From Rotaria sordida (taxonomy: Eukaryota; Rotifera; Eurotatoria; Philodinida; Philodinidae), in the NCBI GenBank assembly GCA_905250125.1, contig CAJNOL010000036.1, positions 182,929 to 246,928 on the forward strand: DNA of 64,000 nt, read 5' to 3'. Shown here piece after piece: positions 12,537-25,083 of the stretch. Positions within the stretch are counted from its first letter, which is position 1; each line of letters starts with the position of its first letter. The translations under genes were made by a program, and so were the position numbers. A model generated the notes under the pieces. The model saw only the letters and a program-made list of their open reading frames with translations, was not told the origin of the DNA and ran no database searches.

Positions 12537-14017
12537 ATGCTTTTTTTTTTTGTTTGAAGTTTCTTGTTTGTATTTCTTCCTTGTGTGAAAAATGTTTTGA
12601 ATGAACATAAATAATCAATATTAACAAAATTTTAAATTGTTTTTTCTTTGTTTCATATTGGAAAATGAGTTAGGTTTGTTTCTCGAGCGATTAAATAATG
12701 AAAGTTAAAAACGCACACTAAAATTTGGAATATTTGTCTCCTTTAATTTTGTATAATCATGAATGTGAATAATGAAAAAGCTTGTTACCACAGCTCCTTT
12801 TAAGTCTACAAAGTGAAACTCATATGTTTTTCAAATTTATTATATTAATAAAAAAATATCTTGAGTGAAAAATCTCTAATAGATAATAGTTTCTTTCCAA
12901 AAATAATCGAATCGATCATCAGACAAATAATGTCGAAATTCTGACCATTAATTTAACTCACAAATAAGTCTATTGTACACATCTATTATATTTACAATAG
13001 GTCTCAACATACGATTATATATCTCGATAATTTCAGGAACACTACCCGAAAGTTACAACTTGATCATTTCATACTGTTAGTATGAGTCATATTACAATCA
13101 AAACATCTCTAGTCATCATCTTTTATATCTATCATATAATTTTTTTTTATCTGTGCAAAAAAATCTGAAACTTTGCTATTTATAACACCTTAAAAAGTAT
13201 TATAAACATTTAAATTTCAAAGAACACTTTGGAATATTCTCAAAACATGTAAACCTTGTTGTTGATGTCGTTCAGCGTTTTTTTTTTCATTACTAATAAA
13301 CTATAGAAAAAGGAGTTTCATATCTTTGCCAGCGTTGTTATGACTGTCAATGGCGTTAAAATCATTGACCTATATTCTCAACGTCACGCTATGACATAGG
13401 TTGCTATGAAGAAGAGAGAAACTAGAAAATCTTGCTTTATAGCTTACACTCATTATTTTCCTTTGTAAAATACGCGAGTCTCATGACAATGTAATAATTA
13501 TTATTGCTGATTCATATGATAATTACACGAAATCAAACAAATAAATACTATTATTCGTGAAAAACAAAAAGGCAAATATACAATAAATTAAAATAACTCT
13601 ACGATTTGCTGACGTATGAGTATTTTTTTCCGATAAAAATATATCATTTTTAAGAATATCTATAGTTTTATTCTATTCTGTTGATAGTTAAATATTTTCT
13701 CTTTCTTATCAAGTAGATAATTCCTTGACGATTGCAAACAATGAATCATTTTGTCTTTTCTGGGATGTAATGAAAAGCTATGCATTTGTATAAAAAAGAT
13801 ATATTTAACTATTGCTCTGTCTATATATTACAATACAAACTAAAATACGTCGAGTTCAATATCGCTTACCTATTGTAATAAACATCTTTGTCGAGATTAT
13901 TTTATTGAACATAATTTTCCAAAAATTTCTGAGAATTTTCATCATCATCTATTTGAAAAATAAGTCATTTTTGAAAAAAACCGAAAATCTTTTTCCTTTT
14001 TCTCAGTTCATGATATG
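12537..14017. other. Intergenic, no gene seen
   Basis: AT-rich sequence without a supportable gene. Confidence 0.5.
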
Positions 14018-14358
14018 TCGAACGCGCAACCAAAATTTCTCAGTCCAGATCCATGTGACGTATCTAAATTTTTTTGTTGGGAAGAACATGTCAAGACGCA
14101 GGATACCACAGGGTTCTTTTTTTTAAAATAAACTTTTTTATAATAATATAATAAAACGTCTCTATAGCAACAGCGCCATTTTTTTAGTTTTTTTCAGTCA
14201 TTGAACTTGTGATTTCTTATTTCCACTTAAAAAGTAAGAATTTAAAAAAAAGGGCTCTGTGGTGCCCTACATCCTGACATTCTCTTTCAAACAAAAAAAA
14301 ATTAAAATACATAACATAGGCCTGAACTGAAAAATTTGGGTTGCCAAATCCGCTATAT
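14018..14358. repeat. Inverted repeat, about 105-bp arms, of a dispersed family
   Basis: 14018-14127 matches the reverse complement of 14237-14358. The arms carry ctgtggtgcc / ataccacag and aaaatttctcagt / actgaaaaattt blocks. Sequence just beyond the right arm (14352-14500), read on the minus strand, is clearly related to 43385-43600, for example the shared block ACAAACAAG with flanking similarity. This is therefore one copy of a dispersed repeat. Confidence 0.6.
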
Positions 14359-14499
14359 TTGACCCTTGTTTGTCCAATATCTCCTTCAAACATCATGATA
14401 TCGGGCTGAAAATTTCGCCATAGCTTCTTCACAATAGCTCCAACATATCCTGAAAATTTTATGTCATTAGAACGTTCCTAGGCTGAGATCGATCTTTGA

Positions 14500-15869
14500 G
14501 GGGAGAACCTTAAACATATTAAAATAATAGAAAGAAGCTTTTGGCAATCTTGTACATGTTTGAATACATCTTTATTTTTGTTTGATATATTTTAAAAGGA
14601 TCGAAGGGTTAGTGCCTGTCTTCAAGATAGGTTGTTCGTGGCTTCTCAAAAACTTTAATAATCGTTGAAACAAGTACGTTCGCCCATTCAATAACTCATC
14701 TGTCATTTAAATTGGCCAGTTTCTTTCTTTTCATCAGAATATATCAGAATTATTGTTATTAAAGTCAGGGTGAAAGATTTGAATGAACTCACGATCACAA
14801 TAATAATGAAAATTCGAGTAAATTTCGAAAACACCAGTACATTCAATTTTTAGCGTGGAAGAAAAGCCTAATTTTTATATTGTAGTCGAAAGTGCTACCT
14901 TTTCTACAGTGTTGATGAGCTTGGTCTTTAAGAATAAAAACTTTCTAGTCTTTTCTTTCAAATAAAAAAGAAAAAAGTTGTTGATTAAGATTGCTCAGTA
15001 GTGAGGTTCTCTGCATTTGTTAAGTGATCATGACTTGTGGAACATCCTACATATAAAATGAAGATCAACTGAGAATTCTTGGTTACATGATTAAAAAAGC
15101 ATATTTTTCAAGTAGTTGACGATAGAAACCATCGAAAACTTTGGCAAAAAATGAAAGACCGAATAAAAAATCATATCATTTAGAAAAGATCAAACTTCGG
15201 CCTACCTTTTCAGGTGTTGACGTTAATTTTCATTTTTTTTCGAGGGACAGTTTTTAAAAACTATCAAACACACAATGTGAAACAATTGTTGAAATATGAT
15301 TTTACAAAAGTAGATTAATCGATAAAACAAGAAACAACATAAAGATGTTAAATCCACACACCACACGAAGGTTTTCCAGATGGGAAGGTGTGCAAGAAAA
15401 TGTCTCATAGAGGTAGTAACAAATTCAAAAAATCTTAGTAGTTTTACTGAATAAGAATGTACATCCCTTCATCACTTTCACAGTCTCTGATCAAATCATT
15501 AATCAAGTAAAAGAAACAAAATAGAAATAAATATCTATCAAAGTTAATGTATCTATAGATTATAAATAAAGATTTAAAGAATAGTTTCGCCATTACAATG
15601 TTTTTATACACACAATACGAACTCTTCTTTTTTCTTAACATAAAAATACTTAATGAACTCATTTTTTCAGGCGAAATTGTACTAATGTATACAGCTCTAT
15701 TCAAAAGGACTAAGTTCGTGTATATATATATTACTATTCTGTTTGTTTTTCTCGCAATAACAGACTGATATACGTCCGTTCGTGCAAAAAGAAAATGATT
15801 CTATTTTAATTCACATATCATCTTACCATTCGTAAGCCAAGTGTGTGATAACAATACCTCGTTGGTTTA
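14500..15869. other. Intergenic upstream of the kleisin gene
   Basis: No supportable gene; AT-rich. Confidence 0.45.
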
Positions 15870-18800
15870 ATGACTTCAACAAAAAAATCACAAAATATCT
15901 TTGCTCATAGTCCATCATTACAATTACTTTGGTAAAATAAATCAATAAAATATTTTAATTTTTTTATTTAATTTTTATTCATAATAGGAAATGTGCTAGT
16001 CAACGACGTTTAGTAACTAGAACATTAATAAATTCAGCTAGTTTTAAATCTATATAGTAAATTTTGATTTTGTTTTTTTTTGTAATTTTTTTTTATTGAA
16101 AACATTTCTATAGTAAAGATGTTATTCAATATGTTAATTCAAAAACTCGTCGTCGTTCACCATTAGCTCTTATTCTTGATAGTCATCTTATGCTTGGTCT
16201 TGTTTATGTGTATTCGAAAAGTGTTTTATTATGGCATCGTAAGTTATCTTAATTTTTTTTTTTTATTCGTTTTTTATTTCTCATTTTTATAGTCGATGTT
16301 GAAAAATTATATAAAGATGCTGTTGTACATCGGTAAAAAAAAAAAAGAATAAATTTTACTACTCTTTATATATATAATAATTATTCTTATAGATTTTTTG
16401 AATTTGATGGTCCAACTAAATTAAAATTAACACGTAAAAAAGAAGCAGTTTTAACTGGTACACAATGGCATATTGATATTGATGAAAATTTATTACCTGA
16501 TGAAAGAATTTTATTAGAAAGAGATTTTTCTATTGAAATTCCACGTCAAGTAACACCACCAGAAGTTGTTGAATCACCAGTTTGTTGTTTTTTTTTTGTT
16601 TTGAAATAAAACTTATCTTTTGTTTTTTTTTTTCATTTCTAAGGATAATTTACCACCATTACCATGGGAAGTTTCTAAGCCAACTCATGGAAAACGTATT
16701 ACATTATTACCTGATATTGAAGTAAGATTTATTTTAATATCAAAAATAAAAACTATCGAGCTATTCTTAGGAACCAATGCCAAAATTTGATATAATTGAT
16801 GATCGTTTTGGTGAACCATTACCAGTTCCACCGACAACAGCTATGGATATTGATGAACGTTATGATCGAACATTTTTTCATGCTGAACCTGAAGATCGAA
16901 GTAAAGAATTACTTCAAGGTTAGATCTTTAGTTTTTCTATATATATATATATATATCATTGAATTTTTTTTGTTGAATAGCACCACGTATTGATCGACAT
17001 ATAGGTGCAACTGATCGTTATGTACATCCAAGTGAAGATCGAACTATTGATGAACATCGTCGAGCACGTTCAGTAACATCTATTTTACCACCATTATCAA
17101 TGCCACTTATGGATACAACATCTATTGAACCTGAACGTCCAACAATTGTTACACGTGATCAATTTTCTATTGATGCACTTGCTTTTATTACAAGTGCTAT
17201 TGATACATATCCAATCTATGAGTTTATATCTTTTATGTGTATTTTATTTAATGAAAATTTAATAATTATTTTGTCTTTCTAGTTCAATGCCAACAAAAAC
17301 TATTTTACTTGGTGCTGATTGTATTCCAAGTAGTAGTGTTCCTTTAATTTTTGTTCAAGAGCCAACAGTAATTGGTGCAGATGAAATGGTTATGCAAATG
17401 GATACATTACCTCCATTAGATCAAGTATGACACTTGTTGTTTTTTTTGTCTTATAAATTAGTTTCAAAAACAAAAATAATTATTTTAGCAATTACCAACT
17501 GAAGTACCAGTAGTTCCAGGCATTGATGCTCAAGTACCTGATATAGTAATGAAATTAGCTGATGAAAAAAAATATTTTCATATTTCAAAAAAGAAACGTA
17601 ATACACCAAATGCATTAAATAAAAAACGAAAAAATTTATCACTTTATCAAAATATTAGTGAATTTGATTATGATATATTAGAATCAATTCTAGAAGAAGA
17701 AGAACAAGAATTTGAAAGAAATAAGCAACAACAAAAACCATGGTCAACATTAGTTGGTCGAGTGCGTTTAATTTTTGTATTATAATTTAACATTTTTTAA
17801 TTCTTTTTTTCTTTTTTAAAGAATGGTACAAAACGAATGAATAAATTATTGAATAAAGCTAAAACTGCAATTAGTAGTACCAATTTTAGTGCAATTATTG
17901 ATGATATTATGAACATAGCAAAAGTATTAACTAATCCAGGTACAGGATATTTTTTTTTCTTGTATAAGATATATCCGCTGTTCATTTGATTTTAATTTTT
18001 TACAAGGATTATTTTTCTGAATCTCTCTAACCGTGCGAGAAAACACTCTATAGCATGAACTACATCTATGGTGAAATTTTCAGCAAGATCAAATACTAAT
18101 AAATCGGCTTTCTAGAGATTCTGAAGATTTTTTTCAAACTAAAAGGCATGAAGTGACATTCGATGTCATTTTAGCAACTTAACACGCATGTAACATATAA
18201 AAATTGCTTCCAGGAAAATTTATTATCCTAAGATACACGTATTTTAATTTTGCAAAGTCACGTCGTTAATGAATTATTTTTATTTATATCTTCAAATTAT
18301 AAATGATATTCATAGATGAACGTGATGTTCTCGCTCAAGTACGTCGTACAGGTCAAGAAATGGCTATTCGACGAGGTCAATCGAGTAAGTGTAACATTAC
18401 TATTAAATTTGATATAATGAAGAATATTGTTTTTTTTTTAGGTGGTCTTTTACCTAAAGCAGGTACACGATCACCATCATCAATTGTACCAACAGCACAA
18501 GATGTGAGATTATTGATTTTTTTTTCTTAATTAAATAAAATATTATTTCGTCTTTTTTATTTATTTTTTAGCGTGTGTCAGAATTACCAGTAAGAACAAG
18601 TGATGGTGATATTCTTCCACCATTACCAAGTGGTTTTGATGATCTTCAATTATTATTACCACCATTGGAACCTCCAGCCGATATTCGACAACCATTATCA
18701 CCATTACAAACAAAACGACGAGGACGACCAACAATAACAACACCTGTTGAACCATCACCAACTTGGCTTGAAAAACAAAAACAAAAAGCTATTGATGATA

Positions 18801-19184
18801 TTCTCAAGTAAATAGTATAAAGATTATTTATTGAATTCAATTTTTGTTTTTTGATTTTTAGTCTTGCTGATAATCCAAATGGTGGTTCATTTAATCAATT
18901 TCTTAAACGATCAGATATAACTCGAATTCAAGCAGCTCGTCTTTTTGGTTTATTACTTGGTAATTTTCTTATGTTTATTTTTCTTCCTATGAATTATGTT
19001 TTTTTTTGTAATTTTAATTTTAGTACTTTGTGGTGAAGGACAAATAAAAGTTTATCAAAAAGAACCATACGGTGAAATAATTATTTTTATTAATGATACA
19101 TATAATCCAATGAAACAAATTGTACCTGATATACAAAATCAATCACATGTTGAAACTATGGAAAGTGATGATAGTCATTTTTAA
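15870..19184 (+). CDS. Alpha-kleisin cohesin subunit, REC8/RAD21 family (REC8-like)
   Basis: Sixteen exons: 15870-15931, 15988-16056, 16114-16238, 16293-16332, 16393-16579, 16644-16721, 16771-16918, 16981-17221, 17283-17424, 17489-17761, 17822-17939, 18316-18384, 18442-18503, 18572-18807, 18862-18959 and 19024-19184; 702 aa. Kleisins close the SMC1-SMC3 ring and are the separase target. The N-terminal domain (residues about 10-100) has RLVTRTLI, LDSHLMLGLVYVYSK and an SMC3-binding helix-like region. The acidic middle holds basic stretches such as KKRNTPNALNKKRK. The C-terminal winged helix (last 80 residues) has QAARLFGLLLVL then KVYQKEPYGEII. The PYG form and the VYS segment fit REC8 better than RAD21, but the choice is not settled. 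The start is uncertain because the usual MFY opening is absent. A poly(A) signal lies at 19291-19296. Confidence 0.82.
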
Positions 19185-22100
19185 TACTTTAGTTTGATTT
19201 TTATTGAACGAACAATTGTATATATATATGAAAAAATGTGTTGTTTGTGATAACGTTTTATTTGTCAATTTAATATTGATTGTTTTATGAAATAAATGAT
19301 GAAATTATCTTTTCAAATGAATAAACTTTCTATTGTCATGCATATTACATTAAAATTTCTCTTAGATGAAGACTATTGGGACTTTTGAAAAGTGTTTATC
19401 TATGAGAGACGTTATATATTTTACTACGAAATGAAAAAAAAGTTTCAAGACATTAGTTTTGTTTTATCACTTTTGAAGCAATCAGAAACAATTCTTAATA
19501 CTATTCATCTTCTTTATGAATTCAAAAACTTTTCAATAAGAATACAAAACGAGACTTTGTTTCATAAAGTTTTGTATGATTGTTTTCATCTAGATATATG
19601 TGAATTTAAAGAACGTTGCAGAGTAAAAATTTTTGAATTTTCGTTTAATATTTTGATTCTCATTTGTTTGATAATCATTTAAACATTCTTTTTATGAGAT
19701 ACGATCTACACGGAGTGTTGAAGGATAGGGAAAGAAATTTGGATCCCTTCCCCCCCCCCCCCCCCCCCCCCCCTCACACACGCGACAAACACATTAGGGA
19801 GGACTCATCATAGACCCCCGTATATCCATAATGTCTAGTTATAATATATTAGCTACTTCTTTATTACATTTCTGGAGGATTAAGAAAAACAATGGTGAAG
19901 AAATGTGTCCCAAAGTAGATCGAATAAAATAATCTCCCTGTGATTAGCAACAGTGACTACATCATGTTTCACATTTTAATATTACATGAATTGCGCTAAC
20001 AGTTCTTTTTTCTGTTTTAAAATATTTGATACCAAATCAAGTGAAATATTTGGTTTTCAACTAATTTATATTGTAATGGATCACCACAATCGTTGTTATC
20101 ATTAGTTGATTGAAATTTTTCATTTAATGTAAGATGTTGGAATGTTATTGCTTTTCCTGATATGAATAATAATAACCAACAATGAGCAGCAGTTTTAGTG
20201 TAGTAGCTAAAAGTGATGAAGAGGAATGAGAGAGAAAAAAACCAGTGTATGTCTGTGCATTTAAAAGAAATCAAAATAACAATAGGGACTGTAAAAAAAA
20301 CAATTGTCAGGTTCAAAGAAGAAGGATGTTTATCTATATGACATGCATTTTCAGCAAAAATTATTTCGTGGCACCGAGACCTTGTTTAAAAATTTAATAT
20401 AGGTGACTAATGTATGTCTGCAATCTATTCGTGAGCTTATTGTGTCTGTTTCTTTCAAGAGTAATAAGTTCTCGAACGTGTATCTAAATACATTCATATT
20501 TAAATATTCATAAGAATCGATAGTTAAGATTTAATATATCTAACAATTATTTTAAGCGACTGATAAATATAATCATATAGGGTAAAAAGTATATGAATAT
20601 GACAGATCATAGTTGATGTTTGACATATATTTGAAGAGCACATACTACTAAAATTTGTATCATTTCTTTAATATTTAACATTCACTTCTAAAACTTAATG
20701 TAGAAATATCATCTTGATTTTTTTCTTTGCAATAAGAAATAGAAAGATGCACTTGATTCCTCTAATTACTATAAATCGAATCTGAAAAGAGTTTTGAATA
20801 TAATGAGTTCTAATTATATATTATACGATTGTCGTGATCTTCTTGTTTCCTAAACAAAAATAATTTATCTGTCAGTTGCACGCTTATCATTACAAAACCA
20901 GTTTCATGTTCTTATAAAAGATCGGTTGAGAAGACAAAGAAGGACATTGCTATATTTTGGATTGTAAAACGAGAGATCTGCATTGCGGTTATGATCATGA
21001 CAAAAGAAAAATCTCTCGCAACAGCTTTTTATAACAAGAATAGAAGACTAACTCAAGTTAACTCTTTTGTTCAAAATTTTCTCCTCTTCAAAAAAAGCCA
21101 TTTAAGATATGAAGATAGAACAATCTTCGACAAAGAAAAATATTGTACATTGGTGGTAACCAGAAGTTTTCATGACCAATCGTCACTAGTGCTTGTCATG
21201 ACCCATGTGCAGCATTTTTCTCTACCGTATATTATTGTATCTTCAATTTTCAAACAGGAGGACAATTTTGAATTAAAGGTTCAACTCAAGTTATTCTTTA
21301 AGTCTCATTAGGGAAGACTATTGTAAGAAACTTTCCTTTTCTTTTTATCACGACCATGACCACAATGTAGATGGCTACTTAAGAATAATATTAAACAAGA
21401 CCTACTATAGAATTAATCAATCATTTTATTATAATATGATTTTCTAAACTAAAATCATAATTTTCTGCTTTGGAGAATAGAAAAAGACGTTAAATACACG
21501 AATTTCTTAATGTTAATTTAATATTAGATAGAGTTCTATAAATTATCAGCATAAAAAGCAAGTTTTTCATAGAAAAATCTAGCCAAGAGTTATTCAAGAT
21601 AATGTAAATGGTTCTTTTTTACAAAATCAAGCTATGCTGTCGGTCATAAATATCATTAAAATACCCCTGGATACATTCAACGTCATGTTATAAGAAATTA
21701 TCTTGTCATTAGAAGATTCATAATAAGATGTCTATCATAGATCAAAAATATACATCACAATAAGTTTACAGGCAATCAATTTTAATCTTATCTATATTTA
21801 AAAATTCATTTTATCATTAAATTTAGAATAAATTAAACCAAACTTGAAAATAAGAGTAAAAAAATAAATACATGAAAGAAAATGTAAAAACTAAAACTTC
21901 ACATTAATTCATCAACAAATAGAAAAAACATATTTTATTTATAAGAATTTATTAAAAAAATATTAATTTAATAGATAGCTTATACATAGATTAATTCAAT
22001 AGCATAACAAGTTTGCTATTTATTTATTTGATCTATATGAAATATAATCTGAATCTGAAAAAAGAATTTTTCTACAAAATAAGCAAATGTTGATTTCCTA

Positions 22101-22596
22101 GGAAAACTTCATTTCTTTATTTTTTGTAAATCAAATATAGAATACAAAAAATACTAAAGTCTATCAATTTCTATTTAAGTATCAATGTCTGGTAGAGTTT
22201 GTCTGTCTTAGACATTTACGAGTCAAAATTTGATAAAACTTGAGATGATCCGCTAACCTTTTTCTATAAAAAAAAACACTTTTAATTATCAGATTGTTGT
22301 TTCAAGGTATATGCGCTTAGAATCTTTGAACCAACACTTTTCTAATGAGTTATCACCACATGACACATCTGTTTGTGACTTAACTCGATTTACGTCGTTG
22401 AATGAAAAAGAAAAGGAAAAAAAAAGAAATTCCTTTCTAGTCTGAGCATTATATAATCATCGTCACAGCAAAAAAGAAAAACTAAACAACTTTTTCCATT
22501 TTATCATTTCTTTTTCTTTTTTTTTACCTACTCTTTGCTGACAACCAACGTAAGTAAAACTTACATCCTGTTTTCTTCTTTGCAGTCGATATTTTT
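19185..22596. other. Intergenic, no gene seen
   Basis: About 3.4 kb. The only distinct feature is the poly-C tract at 19750-19773. Short ORFs at 19392-19682, 20017-20316 and 20991-21311 have low-complexity, uninformative translations. Confidence 0.5.
19750..19773. repeat. Homopolymer C tract (24 C)
   Basis: An uninterrupted run of C in otherwise AT-rich DNA, followed by a short CA-rich segment. Confidence 0.95.
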
Positions 22597-23865
22597 ATGT
22601 CTAACTTGTGCACAATTATGACGACATATAAACATACAGAAAAATATGATTTATCTGATGAGCATTATGATGAATATGATAATGCATTAGATGATTTAGC
22701 TGATCGAATTAATTCACTTAATGATCGATTAACAACATCAAATATTGAAAATATGATTAGTGAATCACGTCAAAAACTAGACAAATGGCGTTCAGATTGT
22801 TATCATTTAATTGATCAATTTTATGAACAAAAATGTCGAGAATTTGATCGACATGTTGCTGAAATTATTGATAAACAACGTAAAGAAATTAATCGAATAC
22901 GATCAAATACAGCTACACTTATTCATAAACAAGATATTTTACCTAAAGATATTGATTATATAACAACAATTATTAGTCAACTTGAACACGATATAAATGA
23001 AATAAAAGAAAAATATTTTCACATTAATATTCATTCATTAGAAATAAATGATAATTTAATTGAAATTAAAAGAACAACAAATATATGTAATTCAACTGTT
23101 ATATCACCACCTTATAAAACAATGAATTATCTTGATGATAGTTCAAAAATTTTATGTACTAATGAACGTTATTTACTTGTACATCTTAATTCAAATTTAT
23201 GCTTATTAGATAAAGATTTAAATATTATTAAAGAAAAATTTTGGACACAAGGTTACATTATAGATATATGTTGGTCATTAACATTAGCACGTTTTCTTGT
23301 TTTAACACGTAATTATTTATATCTTATTGATGAAAGTACAATGTCAATAGTACGTATACAAAAAGTTCCGAAATTATCTTGGTGGTCATGTACATGTTCT
23401 GATACATATTTATATGTAACAACAAAAGATTGGGGTTCAAATATATATCAATTTACATTATGGCCATCAATTCAATTAGCAAAACGTTGGCAATCACCAC
23501 AAACATGTAAACAAAATGAAACAATAAATAATATAATATATAATAAAGAAAAATTAGCTTTATTGATTTATAATCGTTTAACAGAAAGTCAAATAATTGA
23601 ATTACGAATATCAACAACATTTGATTGTTTATGGTCACTTAATCTTGATATTGATTATGATTCTCGATCAATTCGTTGTTGTTTACTTAATAATGATGAA
23701 TGGCTTGTTATTGATTGGAATACATCAAATCTTTATCATATATCAAATGATGGAAAATTAAAATCAACATGTGATTATAATTCATCACCATCTTGTGCTA
23801 CGATGTTTGGTACAAATATGTTAGTTATATCAACTATTGATGGAATTAATTTACATAAACTATAA
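22597..23865 (+). CDS. Coiled-coil protein with propeller-like C-terminal half, intronless
   Basis: Single exon, 422 aa; ATG at 22618 (MTTYK) is an alternative start. Residues about 20-170 are strongly charged heptad-like helix (for example CREFDRHVAEIIDKQRKE), as in the coiled coil of TRIM-type proteins. No RING or B-box Cys/His pattern precedes it. Residues about 185-422 show repeated short beta-rich blocks (ERYLLVHLNSNLCLLD, ARFLVLTRNYLYLID, DEWLVIDWNTSNLYHI, GTNMLVISTIDGINLHK), suggesting six or seven propeller blades. The architecture is reminiscent of TRIM-NHL proteins lacking zinc domains. A putative 5' UTR intron (acgtaagt...tttgcag) lies just upstream. Function unknown. Confidence 0.75.
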   Translation: MSNLCTIMTTYKHTEKYDLSDEHYDEYDNALDDLADRINSLNDRLTTSNIENMISESRQKLDKWRSDCYHLIDQFYEQKCREFDRHVAEIIDKQRKEINRIRSNTATLIHKQDILPKDIDYITTIISQLEHDINEIKEKYFHINIHSLEINDNLIEIKRTTNICNSTVISPPYKTMNYLDDSSKILCTNERYLLVHLNSNLCLLDKDLNIIKEKFWTQGYIIDICWSLTLARFLVLTRNYLYLIDESTMSIVRIQKVPKLSWWSCTCSDTYLYVTTKDWGSNIYQFTLWPSIQLAKRWQSPQTCKQNETINNIIYNKEKLALLIYNRLTESQIIELRISTTFDCLWSLNLDIDYDSRSIRCCLLNNDEWLVIDWNTSNLYHISNDGKLKSTCDYNSSPSCATMFGTNMLVISTIDGINLHKL

Positions 23866-24989
23866 AATTATTATTTAAATTTAATCGTTATTTTATTTAA
23901 ATAGACACGGTTTTTTATTCTTTTCCCTATCTTAAGATAATAACTTTCGAGAATTTTGCTTTTTGTTTTTCGTCTTTTAATAACTCAATAATTTATCATA
24001 AATAAAAATTTCCACTCGGTACATTTTTATGACTTTGAAATTAATTGATTTTATTCTTCAACATATTATATGTAGAGAAGTCATGCATATTACATACGAC
24101 ATGTAAGAGACCTAATTGCTTCATTATTTTTCTATCTGAAGAATATAAGTTTGTAATGTCGAGACTGAATTTAAAAAACAAACACGCTCATTTCATGGAA
24201 TGATAGAAACATTCTATTTTCTAGAGTTATAACTTCGAAAAGAAAATGCACTCTTTTACATTCCATTGAATCAAAACAATAATAATAATAATCATATACA
24301 ACGCATTGAAATAATGTTTTGAATATATTGCGTTTAAAAGTTATGCTGTAAATCTGTGATGGGAAACGTATGACAGAAAATAGTAAATGATTTAATATCA
24401 TAGTACTTTTTCGTTGATTTGTGTACAGAAAATGACCTTAGTGCATAATTTTCAGTGAAATCCATTTCAAAAAGAAAAATCATAGTTCCGAATTAAGTCT
24501 ATTTGTCTTTGATAGATGTCATTAAATAGACACATTAACTTCCAGTTCATCTATGTTAACCTAAGCATAAACATTGTTTTAATCCTGATTAATGATTTTT
24601 ATTTTTTCTTTCTATGATGAAAAAGGAAAAAACTCATAGCAGAAGATCATATAACTATAGGAATTGATGTACTATTTTATTGGTTAAGTGAATCTTTTAG
24701 ACAGGAAAATAACTTTGATAATTGTTACACAATCAAGATGTACTGAGGTTCGACGACATTGCCTTGATTGGTACATTTTCATGACAGTTTAGTTCTATTT
24801 TATGTCAAAAATTTTTATACAATCTAAACTGTACTCATTTTTTATTATGATGTTTTGATATCAAACACAATAATTTTAAAAGTATAAAAAGAACAATAGA
24901 ATACATGAAAAAACAAATGGCTCGTTCATTTATTACAACTTATCAAGAGTTTCTCAGAATCATTTTCATCCTTTCTATTATCATATATA
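23866..24989. other. Intergenic, no gene seen
   Basis: AT-rich; no supportable features. Confidence 0.4.
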
Positions 24990-25083
24990 CACACGTACGT
25001 TTCTGCCCTGATTTGACCTTGCACCTTTCTGTCACGTGTTGCACGTGATCTGTGATTTGTTGATAATTAGCTTACGTCATGGC

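Noticed and set aside
16057-16113. Apparent in-frame TAG in the kleisin exon near 16055
   Set aside because: It is created across a donor site; splitting tata|gtaaat gives a normal 57-nt intron and keeps the frame.
20017-21311. Open frames at 20017-20316 (-) and 20991-21311 (+)
   Set aside because: Low-complexity translations rich in Phe/Ile/Lys, with no exon partners or family resemblance.
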